Origin: Segniliparus rotundus DSM 44985
GTDB taxonomy: Bacteria; Actinomycetota; Actinomycetes; Mycobacteriales; Mycobacteriaceae
Assembly: GCF_000092825.1 (NCBI RefSeq)
Contig: NC_014168.1
Coordinates: 2,781,946-2,845,945, forward strand
Direction: 5' to 3'
DNA: 64,000 bases
Part shown: piece by piece, positions 46,006 to 54,360 of the stretch
Position numbering within the stretch: position 1 is the stretch's first letter
Layout: the number at the start of each line of letters is the position of its first letter
The notes under the pieces: model-generated
Databases searched by the model: none
What the model was told of the DNA's origin: nothing
The model's input: the letters and a program-made list of their open reading frames with translations, nothing else
Program-made: the position numbers and the translations under genes

Positions 46006-46051
46006 GTTCTTCATGAGCGTCATGAACGGTTCTTCATGAGCGTCATGAACG
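46006..46051. repeat. tandem 23-bp repeat with internal palindrome
   Basis: Two perfect copies (46006-46028, 46029-46051). Each contains TTCATGA-GCG-TCATGAA, a 7-bp palindrome with a 3-bp spacer, so the pair offers two identical dimer sites in tandem. Confidence 0.85.
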
Positions 46052-46276
46052 AAAGGGCTCGGCCCCATGCGGGCTCGTGAACCCGCACCGCCCACCGCGA
46101 CGAGCCGCCGTCACCGCGCTCGATGACCGCTCCCGGGCCGTGACCCTGGAACGACGAGACTGGCGCGTCACGACATGGTGGAACAGCCGCACCCCTTAGG
46201 CGTGAAACCGAACGGCGGCGAGAAGCCTCCATCAACGGCGAAAACCACCCGCCTGAGCCTGTAGAATCCTGCCCTG

Positions 46277-46316
46277 GGCGACTGGCTTCGCATTTCCAGC
46301 CAGTCCCAGGGGCTGT
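46277..46316. repeat. 40-bp direct repeat, left copy (island edge)
   Basis: Identical over 40 bp to 53315-53354. It contains a leader hairpin and the first 8 nt of a tRNA (GGGGCTGT), after which the sequence diverges from tRNA. About 40 bp upstream are also similar between the copies, including a -10-like TAGAAT at 46262-46267 (TACACT at the right copy). Confidence 0.9.
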
Positions 46317-46332
46317 GGGACTGGCTGGAAAT
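46292..46332. other. 16-bp inverted repeat at island left edge
   Basis: Perfect arms 46292-46307 and 46317-46332 with a 9-nt loop that is the tRNA-derived GGGGCTGT. The right arm repeats the sequence of the leader hairpin, so two alternative stems can form, as in an attenuator. Confidence 0.6.
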
Positions 46333-46699
46333 TGATCCGGCCCTGTTCAGGGGGCACGGCCCGGAACGCACGGGAACGTGATCATGGGGTTTTTGGAACG
46401 CCTGACGGGGATTGAGCTGCGACAATGGGCGCAAAACCCCGCTGGAACACGCCTTGCCACGACACATCCGACCCGTCGCTCCGCGAGACGACCCCCGGAC
46501 AGCCAGGAACAGATCAACTCGTACAGAGAACCGAGAACATACCAAGTCGGGGCGCGAAGCACGGCTATATTGGACCAACTGGGTCATGCCCCCAACGTGT
46601 GCCAAGATAGAGTGGCACCGCCGCTTGCGATGGCTTGACGCAGCGTTTCTTGCACTGTGTGTCTCGCAGGGCCGCCAGATTGGTACCTGGCAGACGCAA

Positions 46700-46705
46700 T
46701 ATACT
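46700..46705 (+). promoter_or_regulatory. -10-like TATACT upstream of the RM operon
   Basis: TATACT 31 bp before the start codon, in a locally AT-rich stretch. The -35 (AGATTG at 46677) is weak. Confidence 0.35.
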
Positions 46706-46736
46706 ATCCGACGCTTGCTGAGACGAGAGGAGTCCG

Positions 46737-49196
46737 TTGCCCGCGAAGCCCAAGGCCCCGAAAACTGACTTCGCCGAGAACGGTAGTGCCTGCCATCGAT
46801 CAGGATCGCTGATCTGGCAACCGCTTCGCTCGACCTGGGTCGATATCACCCACCGCCCGGAAGAGGTGGTCCGACAGGAATGGGTCCGCCGTTTAGCCGT
46901 AGACGGCCGATTCGATCTGGCACAGATGGATCAGGAACGCCGAACGCTGTCACACGGTCTGGGCAGCCCGCGCGCCGACATCGTGGTGTGGCCATCTGCG
47001 GATGCCAAAGCTGACGGCGCGGGTGCAATTCTAGTGGTTGAGACCAAAGCTGCTGCGGGACCTGTGATCCTTACCGATTTCCGGCAGGGTGAATCCTATG
47101 CGCGGGCAGGGGGTAGTTCCTTTCTGATCGCCGCGACAGCCAATGCGCACGCGGTGTACGAGTTGACACCTGGCTTCCCCGGCAAGGCGCGTCAGATCAA
47201 TGACTGGCCCACCCGTGCAGATTTCACTGACGAGAAGAAACTCGCAGCCCTTAGGGATTCGCTGCGGTCCTTCGACCGCGAAGAGTTTCAGAAGCTGCTG
47301 TTCGATTGTCATTCATTGCTACGTGATCACCATGCCATGACACCGGACCGGGCATTCGACACGATCTCGAAAGTCCTGTTCATAAAACTCCACATCGAAC
47401 GGTCGGGCGCCCATGGAACGTTCACAACCAATTTTCTCGATGATCGAGAAAAGACACGACTCACTGGCGATGCACCGGTTCATGAACTCTTATTTGAGGC
47501 TACTAAGGATGCCTACAAGACCGATGAATTGTTCGATTTCACTGACGTGCTGGACATATCTGATGCCACATTCCGCGCCTTGGTGCAACGACTCCAACGG
47601 TTTAACTTATCTAAAACCGGCGACGATATCAAGGGGATTGCCTTCGAGCGGTTCCTTGGTCGCACATTCCGTGGTGAACTTGGACAATTCTTCACGCCTC
47701 GTCCTGTTGTAGACTTTATGATTGAAGCGCTCGACCCTCAAGAGGGTGAACTAATCTGCGACCCGGCAGCTGGATCGGGCGGGTTCTTGATCCGAGCGTT
47801 CGACCATGTACGCTCATCGATTGCCTCCGATATAGAGCGGCAGAAGAACGATGCTTATGCGACTATTACTGCCGAGTACGCCCAGTCCAGCACCGAGGAG
47901 CAATTGGAGCAGCGAGATCGGCAGATCGACGCCGCTTTCGCCAAACTAAATGAAGAGCTTTCCCCGACCGACTCGACTGGCGCACCAGCGCGCACACGTG
48001 TCGGCCTCCTTTCCTGGGATTGCATCTACGGCACCGACAAGGAGCCGCGCGCGGCACGCACCGCGAAGATGAATATGATCATGCATGGCGACGGCCACGG
48101 TGGCATCCATTGGCACGACGGGCTAGTCAACATCAATGGGATATTCCCCGGCCGATTCCATGTAGTAGTGACCAACCCGCCGTTCGGAGCATCGGTCACT
48201 AGTGCACAACGGATCGGTGCCACCACCGAGTCCGACGTGCCCAATGATCCGGCCTACGCCCGCAGGCAATTTAAGCGTTATGGCGATGACTGGAAGATCA
48301 GCCACGATGCCGTCGTTAACGCTCGGGGCACACCGATCCTCGATCAGTTTGAAATTGGACGAGGCAAGAACAGCAGACAGACCGAGACGCTCTTTGTGGA
48401 GCGCTGTCTGAATCTTCTGAAACCAGGAGGCCGACTGGCGATCGTGCTGCCCAACGGCAACCTTAACGCCATGTCGTTGGACTGGCTGCGTCGATGGGTG
48501 GAAGGAAAAGCGTTCTTGCGTGGCGTAGTCGCACTGCCGCCAGAGACCTTTAAGTTTTCCAAGGCCAGCGTCTCGGCCTCTATCGTCTTCCTCGATAAGT
48601 TCACTGATGTCGACGCTGCCGCCTGGCAAGCAGCCTGGATGGATGCCGAGAAGTCTACAACACCGCAATTCGATGCACAGCGAAGTGCAACCGTACAGTC
48701 GCACGAACAGCAGGTCGTTACGGCATTCGGCGATGATGCCCTCACCAAGATTCTTACCCAGCTCGATGAACTAGGGATAACTCGCGCTCTCCCACCTTAT
48801 GTCCGGAGCCCAGCGGCTGGTCTCGACTACGGCGCAGGGCGCACCACGATTGGGGTACCTCGTTGGACTGATTCATCCAATCGCAGCCGTATCGTCATCG
48901 ATCTCAAGAAAGAGTACACTGATCGCGCACGGAGCCTAAGTTCTGTAATAACCAGAGCAGTAACCGATTTACGAGCCTCCCTAAAAGGGATCGATGATGC
49001 CCACACTGCAGCCATGTGGGAATTCGTGCGCGTGGCGTTTGATTACCCGGTTTTTATGGCCACTCCAACCAACGTCGGGATCACCGCTACGGGTGAAACT
49101 GGAGAGCGTGTCGCTAACGATCTTCCCGACATTTTGAAAGAATGGCACCGTTTCCGGATCTGGTGCAATAATGGCTTCCCCGATGTGGGGTTCTAA
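46737..49196 (+). CDS. fused restriction endonuclease-adenine methyltransferase (BcgI-like RM subunit)
   Basis: 819 residues from a TTG at 46737 preceded by GAGAGGAG. The N-terminal ~160 residues resemble the HsdR N-domain nuclease: Asp81 in RADIVVW and Glu102-x-Lys104 in VVETK form a PD-(D/E)xK site. The rest is an HsdM-type N6-adenine methyltransferase: FTPRPVVDFM (about 319), DPAAGSGG (342-349) and the catalytic NPPF at 480-483. No helicase is present. Nuclease and methylase in one chain with a separate S subunit is the BcgI (type IIB) layout. GC is visibly lower than the flanks, a sign of transfer. Confidence 0.88.
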   Translation: MPAKPKAPKTDFAENGSACHRSGSLIWQPLRSTWVDITHRPEEVVRQEWVRRLAVDGRFDLAQMDQERRTLSHGLGSPRADIVVWPSADAKADGAGAILVVETKAAAGPVILTDFRQGESYARAGGSSFLIAATANAHAVYELTPGFPGKARQINDWPTRADFTDEKKLAALRDSLRSFDREEFQKLLFDCHSLLRDHHAMTPDRAFDTISKVLFIKLHIERSGAHGTFTTNFLDDREKTRLTGDAPVHELLFEATKDAYKTDELFDFTDVLDISDATFRALVQRLQRFNLSKTGDDIKGIAFERFLGRTFRGELGQFFTPRPVVDFMIEALDPQEGELICDPAAGSGGFLIRAFDHVRSSIASDIERQKNDAYATITAEYAQSSTEEQLEQRDRQIDAAFAKLNEELSPTDSTGAPARTRVGLLSWDCIYGTDKEPRAARTAKMNMIMHGDGHGGIHWHDGLVNINGIFPGRFHVVVTNPPFGASVTSAQRIGATTESDVPNDPAYARRQFKRYGDDWKISHDAVVNARGTPILDQFEIGRGKNSRQTETLFVERCLNLLKPGGRLAIVLPNGNLNAMSLDWLRRWVEGKAFLRGVVALPPETFKFSKASVSASIVFLDKFTDVDAAAWQAAWMDAEKSTTPQFDAQRSATVQSHEQQVVTAFGDDALTKILTQLDELGITRALPPYVRSPAAGLDYGAGRTTIGVPRWTDSSNRSRIVIDLKKEYTDRARSLSSVITRAVTDLRASLKGIDDAHTAAMWEFVRVAFDYPVFMATPTNVGITATGETGERVANDLPDILKEWHRFRIWCNNGFPDVGF

Positions 49197-50545
49197 TGCC
49201 TGTCACACAAATTACCAGGTGGAGAAAACTGAACGTTTGGTCACCGCAGTTAACTCCGGTTACAGGTTCGTGGCCCATGATCGCATTTGCAGACTTTGCT
49301 ACCGAGGTTCACCCCGATCCCCATCGCCCAGCACCCAGCGAACATGTCAAATTAGCAGGCGTTCGCTGGTACGGGCGAGGGCTCTTTGTGCGTGAAGAAC
49401 GGTTGGGCTCGGAGATCAAGGGGCGCTGTTATCCGCTGCAACCTGGAATGCTCGTTTACAATCGGTTGTTCGCATGGAAATCAGCATTCGCAGTAGTAAC
49501 ACCTGAATTCTGCGGGGTGCATGTATCTAACGAGTTCCCACAGTTCCAACTTGACGAGCTTACCGTCGATGCAGGGTTCATCCAGGTCCTTTGCGCCTCT
49601 GAACCATTCGCCGCGATGGCGGCAGGCAAGTCAACCGGCACTACCGCAGTTAGCCGGAACAGGCTTAGGCAAATCGACCTGATGTCGCTGACTATTCCGC
49701 TGCCACCACTGAACGAGCAACGGGTAATGCTGCGCGCATATCAGATCAAGATCGATAGAGCTGATGCCCTGAGCAGGCGTGCAACACGAATACGCTCCGC
49801 CGCGTGGATGGCGTTCGAAGAGGTGCTCGGTGCAACTTCGTCACCAGTTGCAGTTAGCCGTGCAGTGTCTATCTCACGATTCGCCAGTATGTCTCGATGG
49901 GATGATGCTCGTGTCGATTCCGGTCCTGCTTTGCGCTGGCCCGTAGTATCCTTGGGGGACTACGCGGATATCCGTCTAGGTTGCCAAGTCCCACGCCGAG
50001 GAACGCATGGGCCTGGCGTTTCCCGCCCCTACTTGCGGGCAGCTAACGTCCAACGGGGCAGATTCGACCTCTCTGATGTAAAAAATATGCGTGTCACTGA
50101 GCGCATCGCTACTGCACTTACAATCAGACATGATGATCTGTTATTTGTAGAGGGAAACTCCCAGGAGGAAGTTGGACGTGCAGCTGTGTGGAATAGGCAG
50201 GGCGAGTACATCTTCCAGAACAGCCTCATCCGGGCGCGAACAAACCGCTCGATGCTAGACCCTTGGTTCACATGCGCGTGGTTCAACTGTGAGGCAGGTC
50301 GGCGCTACTTTCAGACCAGCGCTACCACAACCACCGGCACCCTCTGGCATATCGGAGCAGGAAAGACCGCGAACGCGCCAGTGCCTTTACCGCCCATCAG
50401 TATCCAGCGCAAACTCGCGAAAGACTTGTGGTCAGCGCTTGACGATGCTGCCGACAACGAGCAGCAAGCTCACGCATTACGAACCCACGCGTCAGCGGAG
50501 CTTGCCAACAGTGTATTCGGTCAAGCGGCGCCTGGACCAGCATAG
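49196..50545 (+). CDS. type I-like specificity subunit (HsdS)
   Basis: 449 residues; its ATG overlaps the stop of the RM gene by one base (TAATG), so it is coupled. Two target recognition domains (about 25-180 and 250-410) are each followed by a conserved helix: IPLPPLNEQRVM and VPLPPISIQRKL. It reads the two half-sites of the target and guides both cutting and methylation. Lower GC like its partner. Confidence 0.9.
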   Translation: MPVTQITRWRKLNVWSPQLTPVTGSWPMIAFADFATEVHPDPHRPAPSEHVKLAGVRWYGRGLFVREERLGSEIKGRCYPLQPGMLVYNRLFAWKSAFAVVTPEFCGVHVSNEFPQFQLDELTVDAGFIQVLCASEPFAAMAAGKSTGTTAVSRNRLRQIDLMSLTIPLPPLNEQRVMLRAYQIKIDRADALSRRATRIRSAAWMAFEEVLGATSSPVAVSRAVSISRFASMSRWDDARVDSGPALRWPVVSLGDYADIRLGCQVPRRGTHGPGVSRPYLRAANVQRGRFDLSDVKNMRVTERIATALTIRHDDLLFVEGNSQEEVGRAAVWNRQGEYIFQNSLIRARTNRSMLDPWFTCAWFNCEAGRRYFQTSATTTTGTLWHIGAGKTANAPVPLPPISIQRKLAKDLWSALDDAADNEQQAHALRTHASAELANSVFGQAAPGPA

Positions 50546-50613
50546 AGACTGGTGGCAACTAGTGTTCTGAACCGTAAGCAACGGCTATAAGGGCTATCGT
50601 TCCGATAGGTTTG

Positions 50614-50835
50614 CTACCACCCGATTTCCAGTTCGCTGGCAGATACCCTAAGGTGAAGAAGACTCGCGCCCAAGCAGAACTTTCGCTGCCCTCTACCACT
50701 GTGTTCGAAGCACAGCCCTATCTTTCCTAGCATCAGTTCCCGTGACCGGTCATGCCAGAACACATCAACCCTGGCCGATAAGGGGGAGTCAGCGGCGAGG
50801 AAGATGCGCAACACCCACTGCTTGGGGATTCCCAT
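50614..50835 (-). CDS. small protein candidate downstream of cassette III
   Basis: 73-residue frame starting 14 bp after the membrane gene stop (MGIPKQWVLRIFLAADSPLS). It has a plausible mixed composition and hydrophobic pattern but a weak ribosome site and no recognised family. It could be a second accessory or immunity gene or a chance ORF. Confidence 0.35.
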   Translation of the reverse strand: MGIPKQWVLRIFLAADSPLSARVDVFWHDRSRELMLGKIGLCFEHSGRGQRKFCLGASLLHLRVSASELEIGW

Positions 50836-50849
50836 ACAAGCGATCTCAT

Positions 50850-51263
50850 TTAAGGGCTGGCGACGCGTCCGCCGACGCATTCGTTGGGGCCATCGGGTCC
50901 GCCGAGGTAGCCCTGCCCGTAGACGTCCGCGAGGAAGACGAGGGGCAGTGCCGCGACGAGCGCCCAGAACACGCAGAGCACGGTGAGGGTTTTCTGCGAC
51001 GACCACGCGAAGAACCCCGTGGCGACGATGGCGATTATCGCGGCTGTGAACAGCCCGAAGGCGAGGAACCATGTCGCCTGGACTGTCCACGGCACGGGCG
51101 GCGTCGGGCACGGATGCTTCACGTACTCTTTGCCAGCAGTATCGGCTGCGAACATGTAGAGGACGAGGCTGGCGATGCCCGCGAGGCAGAGCGCGAGCGC
51201 GGCCTTCCCCCATCCCCGGCGCTTGCGGGCCTTCGGCTCGGATGCCTCAGTTTGGTTCACCAT
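50850..51263 (-). CDS. three-span membrane protein, cassette III (immunity candidate)
   Basis: 137 residues with three hydrophobic segments (about 20-40, 62-85, 93-112), a loop with one Cys after the first, and a Gly/Pro/Cys tail. No family recognised. Its start overlaps the stop of the amidase effector candidate by 7 bp. Membrane placement with part outside would suit protection against a cell-wall amidase; inference. Confidence 0.65.
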   Translation of the reverse strand: MVNQTEASEPKARKRRGWGKAALALCLAGIASLVLYMFAADTAGKEYVKHPCPTPPVPWTVQATWFLAFGLFTAAIIAIVATGFFAWSSQKTLTVLCVFWALVAALPLVFLADVYGQGYLGGPDGPNECVGGRVASP

Positions 51264-52546
51264 GTGCGTTTCGGCCTCACTGCGACGACTTCCGCGCCGC
51301 CGACGTCGTTCTGCTCGTAGTAGTGCTCGCGGTCTTGGAGGCTGCGGTTGTAGCCGTCCGCGTCATGCTGCGTGTAGAGGACTTCGCCATCGGGGAGCAC
51401 GCCCGTGGCGATGGCGGCGTGGAACGCCTTTCCCTCTTCGTGGTTGCCGCCGTGCCCGTTCCAGTAGAGAACGTCGCCGGGGAGCGCCTGCGAGACAGGG
51501 TGCTGCTCGCCGCCGTGCTGGAGCCAGAACTGTTTGTTGTTCTCCGCTCCGGCCCATGTGTGGGTCATGGCGTACTGCTCACCGAGCCAGTGATTCTCGG
51601 CTGCGCCGGAGAGCATCCAGTTGTCCGTGTCATCGAGGTCGCCCAGCCAGCTCGTTTTATACGGCAGCCCGCCGCCGAAGTGCAGCACGTTGGACACGAA
51701 GTCCGTGCACCGACTGTTGTCCACATGATCAATGGAGTCGTCGTTCCAATGGTCCCGCGCGTACCGCAACGCGTTGATATTGCTGTAGCCCCGACTCCTA
51801 TCGTCCAGGGCGTCTTTGACTTGTTGGGGAACACCAGGCAGATCGAAGAGTTCGATGGGGCAAGCCTTCTTGAACATGTCCTGATCGGCTTGGCTGAGCG
51901 AGCCCCACCATTTCGCCACGTCCTCGGGCGGGAGCCCATCGGGGAGCAGGTCGCGTATCTGGTTGAGCGATTTCGTCACCGCGTCGGCTTGACGATCACG
52001 GATATCGTTCACGAACTCATCGACTTTGTTCGGGTCGGTCGATGGTGGGACCACATCGACATCGAGTTCCTTCAACCCGTCTTTGGCGAGGCCGTCCGCC
52101 TGAGTCGCGGCTTCCACGGCCTCGCTGATGAGCCGCTGCGCCTCCTGCTGGTAGTGGACGAGCTGATCGTATTCCGTGTACGGGGCGTTCGCGGGAATGC
52201 TCACCTGCCCCGAGTCCGAGACCTCCAACCCCTTGCCCTTCGCGAACTCGACGTACGAGCGCAGTTCGCCCTGCGCGGTCGTGATCGCATGGGAGAGAGT
52301 GTCGAGGACGGTGGCGGCGCCCCGGTCCTCGACACTGATCGCCGTGAGTTCGGCCGTCCCGATGATCAGCTTGTCTTTCGCCATCGCACCGAGGTGGTCG
52401 GCCCAATGCTCCTCGACCTTCTTCGTGCCGTTGTCGTGAATCTCGTCCACAGCCCGCTCCAACTTGTCCGCCGCTGAGCGCAGATCGTTGGCTGTGGTCA
52501 TCCACTTCTCGGGCTTCGCGTCCCGTAACTCCGCGAAACTCACCAT
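51257..52546 (-). CDS. T7SS effector candidate with Amidase_6-like (NlpC/P60-type) C-terminus
   Basis: 429 residues. Residues 1 to about 160 form a helical WXG-type delivery region. At 213-240 is W-W-G-S-L-S followed by P-I-E-L-F-D-L-P-G-V-P, a motif frequent in actinobacterial T7SS effectors before the toxin part. From about 257 the Amidase_6 pattern is clear: YARDHW, Cys280 in SRCTDFVSN, an F-G-G-G turn, PGDVLYW and His376 in FHAAIATG. This fold hydrolyses peptide or amide bonds, likely in peptidoglycan. The 18-bp spacing after an EspC-like protein and the overlap with a membrane protein complete a toxin-immunity cassette. The cell-wall target is inference. Confidence 0.8.
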   Translation of the reverse strand: MVSFAELRDAKPEKWMTTANDLRSAADKLERAVDEIHDNGTKKVEEHWADHLGAMAKDKLIIGTAELTAISVEDRGAATVLDTLSHAITTAQGELRSYVEFAKGKGLEVSDSGQVSIPANAPYTEYDQLVHYQQEAQRLISEAVEAATQADGLAKDGLKELDVDVVPPSTDPNKVDEFVNDIRDRQADAVTKSLNQIRDLLPDGLPPEDVAKWWGSLSQADQDMFKKACPIELFDLPGVPQQVKDALDDRSRGYSNINALRYARDHWNDDSIDHVDNSRCTDFVSNVLHFGGGLPYKTSWLGDLDDTDNWMLSGAAENHWLGEQYAMTHTWAGAENNKQFWLQHGGEQHPVSQALPGDVLYWNGHGGNHEEGKAFHAAIATGVLPDGEVLYTQHDADGYNRSLQDREHYYEQNDVGGAEVVAVRPKRTW

Positions 52547-52564
52547 CAGGCAACCCCCGCAAGG

Positions 52565-52891
52565 TCAGTGCCCGAGGTCATCGAGGCCGCTCGCAGTCCT
52601 GCTCAACCCGTCCGCGCTCCCCTGATCGGTCGCGTGGATCAGCTGGGCGCTCTCCACGATCTTCTGCCCGGTGTCCCGCAGCAGGGTGATCGCCGTCGTG
52701 GTCTTCTCTCGCTTGTTCGTCGCGAACGACACCAATGCGTTCCCGGTGGCGAAACCCGCGTTGCCGTCCTTCGCAGTCAGCCCGGACTCGTATAGGCTCG
52801 ACATCTGCGTGTTCGCCTCGTCCGCCTTCTGTTGCACGAGACCGCCAGCGTCCTTAACCTGCTCGACGTTGATCTTGATGTGCGGAGGCAT
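52565..52891 (-). CDS. EspC-like T7SS partner, cassette III
   Basis: 108 residues, helical, no signal. The pattern KINVEQVKDAGG, FATGNAL and a C-terminal L-I-H-A-T-D-Q resembles small EspC-type proteins, where the last part usually reads Y-x-x-T-D; here the Tyr position is Ile, so the export signal looks degenerate. Likely binds and targets the amidase effector candidate. Confidence 0.65.
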   Translation of the reverse strand: MPPHIKINVEQVKDAGGLVQQKADEANTQMSSLYESGLTAKDGNAGFATGNALVSFATNKREKTTTAITLLRDTGQKIVESAQLIHATDQGSADGLSRTASGLDDLGH

Positions 52892-53314
52892 CAGAGCACA
52901 ACTGACCAGCCCGCCACCCGCGAGGAGCGGTCAGGCGCTGTGGGGAATCCGCTGCGCATCAGGCTATTAAAACACGAGCGCCAAGGCCCCGCGAGCTGGT
53001 GCCATAGAATCCGGCAACTGCTCCCATCGGGCCTGCCGAAACACACAGAACGCCTCCCATCCTGCGCGATCTGCACATTTCGCAGTCTGATCAGTATCCG
53101 AGGCGGCACATCGAGTGATCTTGCCTCATTCCGGGTAAAGCACTTGCGACACTTTGCGTCCCTCGTAAGCGGCGACCGTTCCCGCTGGGTAGCATCCCAG
53201 ATAGTAGTAGCGGGTCCATAAGGTCCGAAGACCGTTCGCACACCCGATTTTTGGCCGGAACCGGGCGAACGAGGAGGTGAAAACCGCCCTCACGACCCTG
53301 TACACTCGCAACCC
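52892..53314. other. intergenic region between cassette III and tRNA
   Basis: About 420 bp with no convincing gene. It contains the cassette III promoter region (minus) and the tRNA promoter (plus). Confidence 0.5.
53301..53306 (+). promoter_or_regulatory. -10 TACACT of the tRNA gene
   Basis: TACACT 46 bp before the tRNA, with TGAAAA at -35 spacing (53278). The duplicate at the island's left edge has TAGAAT. Confidence 0.5.
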
Positions 53315-53354
53315 GGCGACTGGCTTCGCATTTCCAGCCAGTCCCAGGGGCTGT
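53315..53354. repeat. 40-bp direct repeat, right copy (island edge)
   Basis: Identical to 46277-46316; covers the leader hairpin and first 8 nt of the tRNA. Confidence 0.9.
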
Positions 53355-53420
53355 AGCTCAGTCGGTTAGAGCCGGGGACTCATAATCCCTTGGTCGCGGG
53401 TTCGAGCCCCGCCGGCCCCA
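53347..53420 (+). tRNA. tRNA with CAT anticodon (Ile2 or Met)
   Basis: 74 nt; acceptor GGGGCTG/CGGCCCC, D-arm with GGTT, anticodon loop CTCATAA, T-loop GGTTCGAGCC, discriminator A. It differs from the Met tRNA at 33732 and resembles actinobacterial tRNA-Ile2, whose C34 is modified to lysidine; the identity cannot be settled by eye. Confidence 0.93.
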
Positions 53421-53445
53421 CACCTCGCTTTCGGGCCTTCACAAC

Positions 53446-53483
53446 GAAGCAAGCCGCCCCGCGTGCGCGGGGCGGCTTGCTTC
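53446..53483. terminator. bidirectional terminator after the tRNA
   Basis: 17-bp perfect inverted repeat with a 4-nt loop between the tRNA and a convergent lipoprotein gene. Confidence 0.85.
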
Positions 53484-53494
53484 GGAAAACCGGT

Positions 53495-54118
53495 TTATTT
53501 CTGGGTTACGTTCCCCTTGAACATGCCGTCGCCCTGGTTGAGCCAGGTGACCGTGCCGTGCTGGAATTCGCTGATCCAGCCGCCGTGGGCCGCATGCGGG
53601 CCGCCTGCGGTCTCAGCCTCGTCGGCTGTCGGGAACCCCAACGCTCCGGCAGGACCGCCGTGGGCCTTGTAGATCTTCAAGATTTCGCCCCGCACGAGGC
53701 GCGCTCCGGTCTCCTTCGACCAATAGATGGCGTTGCCGTGTTCGAAGGCTTGCACAGTGCCGTCGCCGACCTTCTCCGGCTGGGCCGTGGGCAGTCCGAG
53801 CTTCTCTTTGCCGCCCGCCTTCGCGTAGGCGGAGGCGATCGGGCCGTCCAGCACGACGTTGCCGACACCCGGCGCGTCGATGGTCGTCGGCGAGGAGAGC
53901 GCCGACGACACCACGCTCGACACCGAGCTTCCTGCGGACGACACTGCGCTCGATGCGCTGGTGAGGGCGTTCGTCGCGCTCGTCATGGCTCCGCTCGCCT
54001 TGTCAGCGGCTTGTTTGTTGTCGGAACAGCCGACAACCACACCGACGCCTGCCGCGAGCGCGGCGAACGCGCCGACGGCACGAAGAACTGTCTTTCGAGT
54101 CATTGTGTTCTTGATCAT
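53495..54118 (-). CDS. LGFP-repeat lipoprotein
   Basis: 207 residues from the ATG at 54118. A signal ends in VVVGC. A Ser/Ala-rich linker precedes LGFP-type repeats: KLGLPTAQPE, W-S-K-E-T-G-A-R-L-V-R-G, ALGFPTADE and a last H-G-T-V-T-W. LGFP repeats bind the mycolyl-arabinogalactan cell wall, so this is a cell-envelope protein. Start at 54103 is also possible. Confidence 0.85.
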   Translation of the reverse strand: MIKNTMTRKTVLRAVGAFAALAAGVGVVVGCSDNKQAADKASGAMTSATNALTSASSAVSSAGSSVSSVVSSALSSPTTIDAPGVGNVVLDGPIASAYAKAGGKEKLGLPTAQPEKVGDGTVQAFEHGNAIYWSKETGARLVRGEILKIYKAHGGPAGALGFPTADEAETAGGPHAAHGGWISEFQHGTVTWLNQGDGMFKGNVTQK

Positions 54119-54360
54119 ACTTTTCACCCTAACCCGAACTGGAAGATATTGAAACCCCTTTGGCAATATTTATATTTTTCTTCGCGGCGCGTACGAGGAT
54201 ACGGTCATGCGCGCGTTCGCAGTTCTGCCTTCCTGTGTGGCTCTGGGCGCCGGCACGGAGCTCGTCGACACAGACCAAATGACCAGAGATTTCTCATGGC
54301 GGCTTCAAGAGCTCACACTCAAAGACGGGTTCAAACCCGAACGGGAGTCGAAGCGTGCCC

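Larger units (their letters stand above)
45879..46736. other. island left edge, no convincing gene
   Basis: About 860 bp with several short open frames that look random. It holds the 23-bp tandem repeat (46006-46051), the left 40-bp direct repeat (46277-46316), a hairpin (46292-46332) and the promoter of the restriction-modification operon. Confidence 0.6.

Noticed and set aside
46168-46638. Short frames at the island's left edge on both strands
   Set aside because: No ribosome site, atypical composition and overlap with repeat sequences; treated as non-coding.
52891-53241. 116-codon frame on the minus strand upstream of cassette III
   Set aside because: No ribosome site or family pattern; it occupies the expected promoter region.
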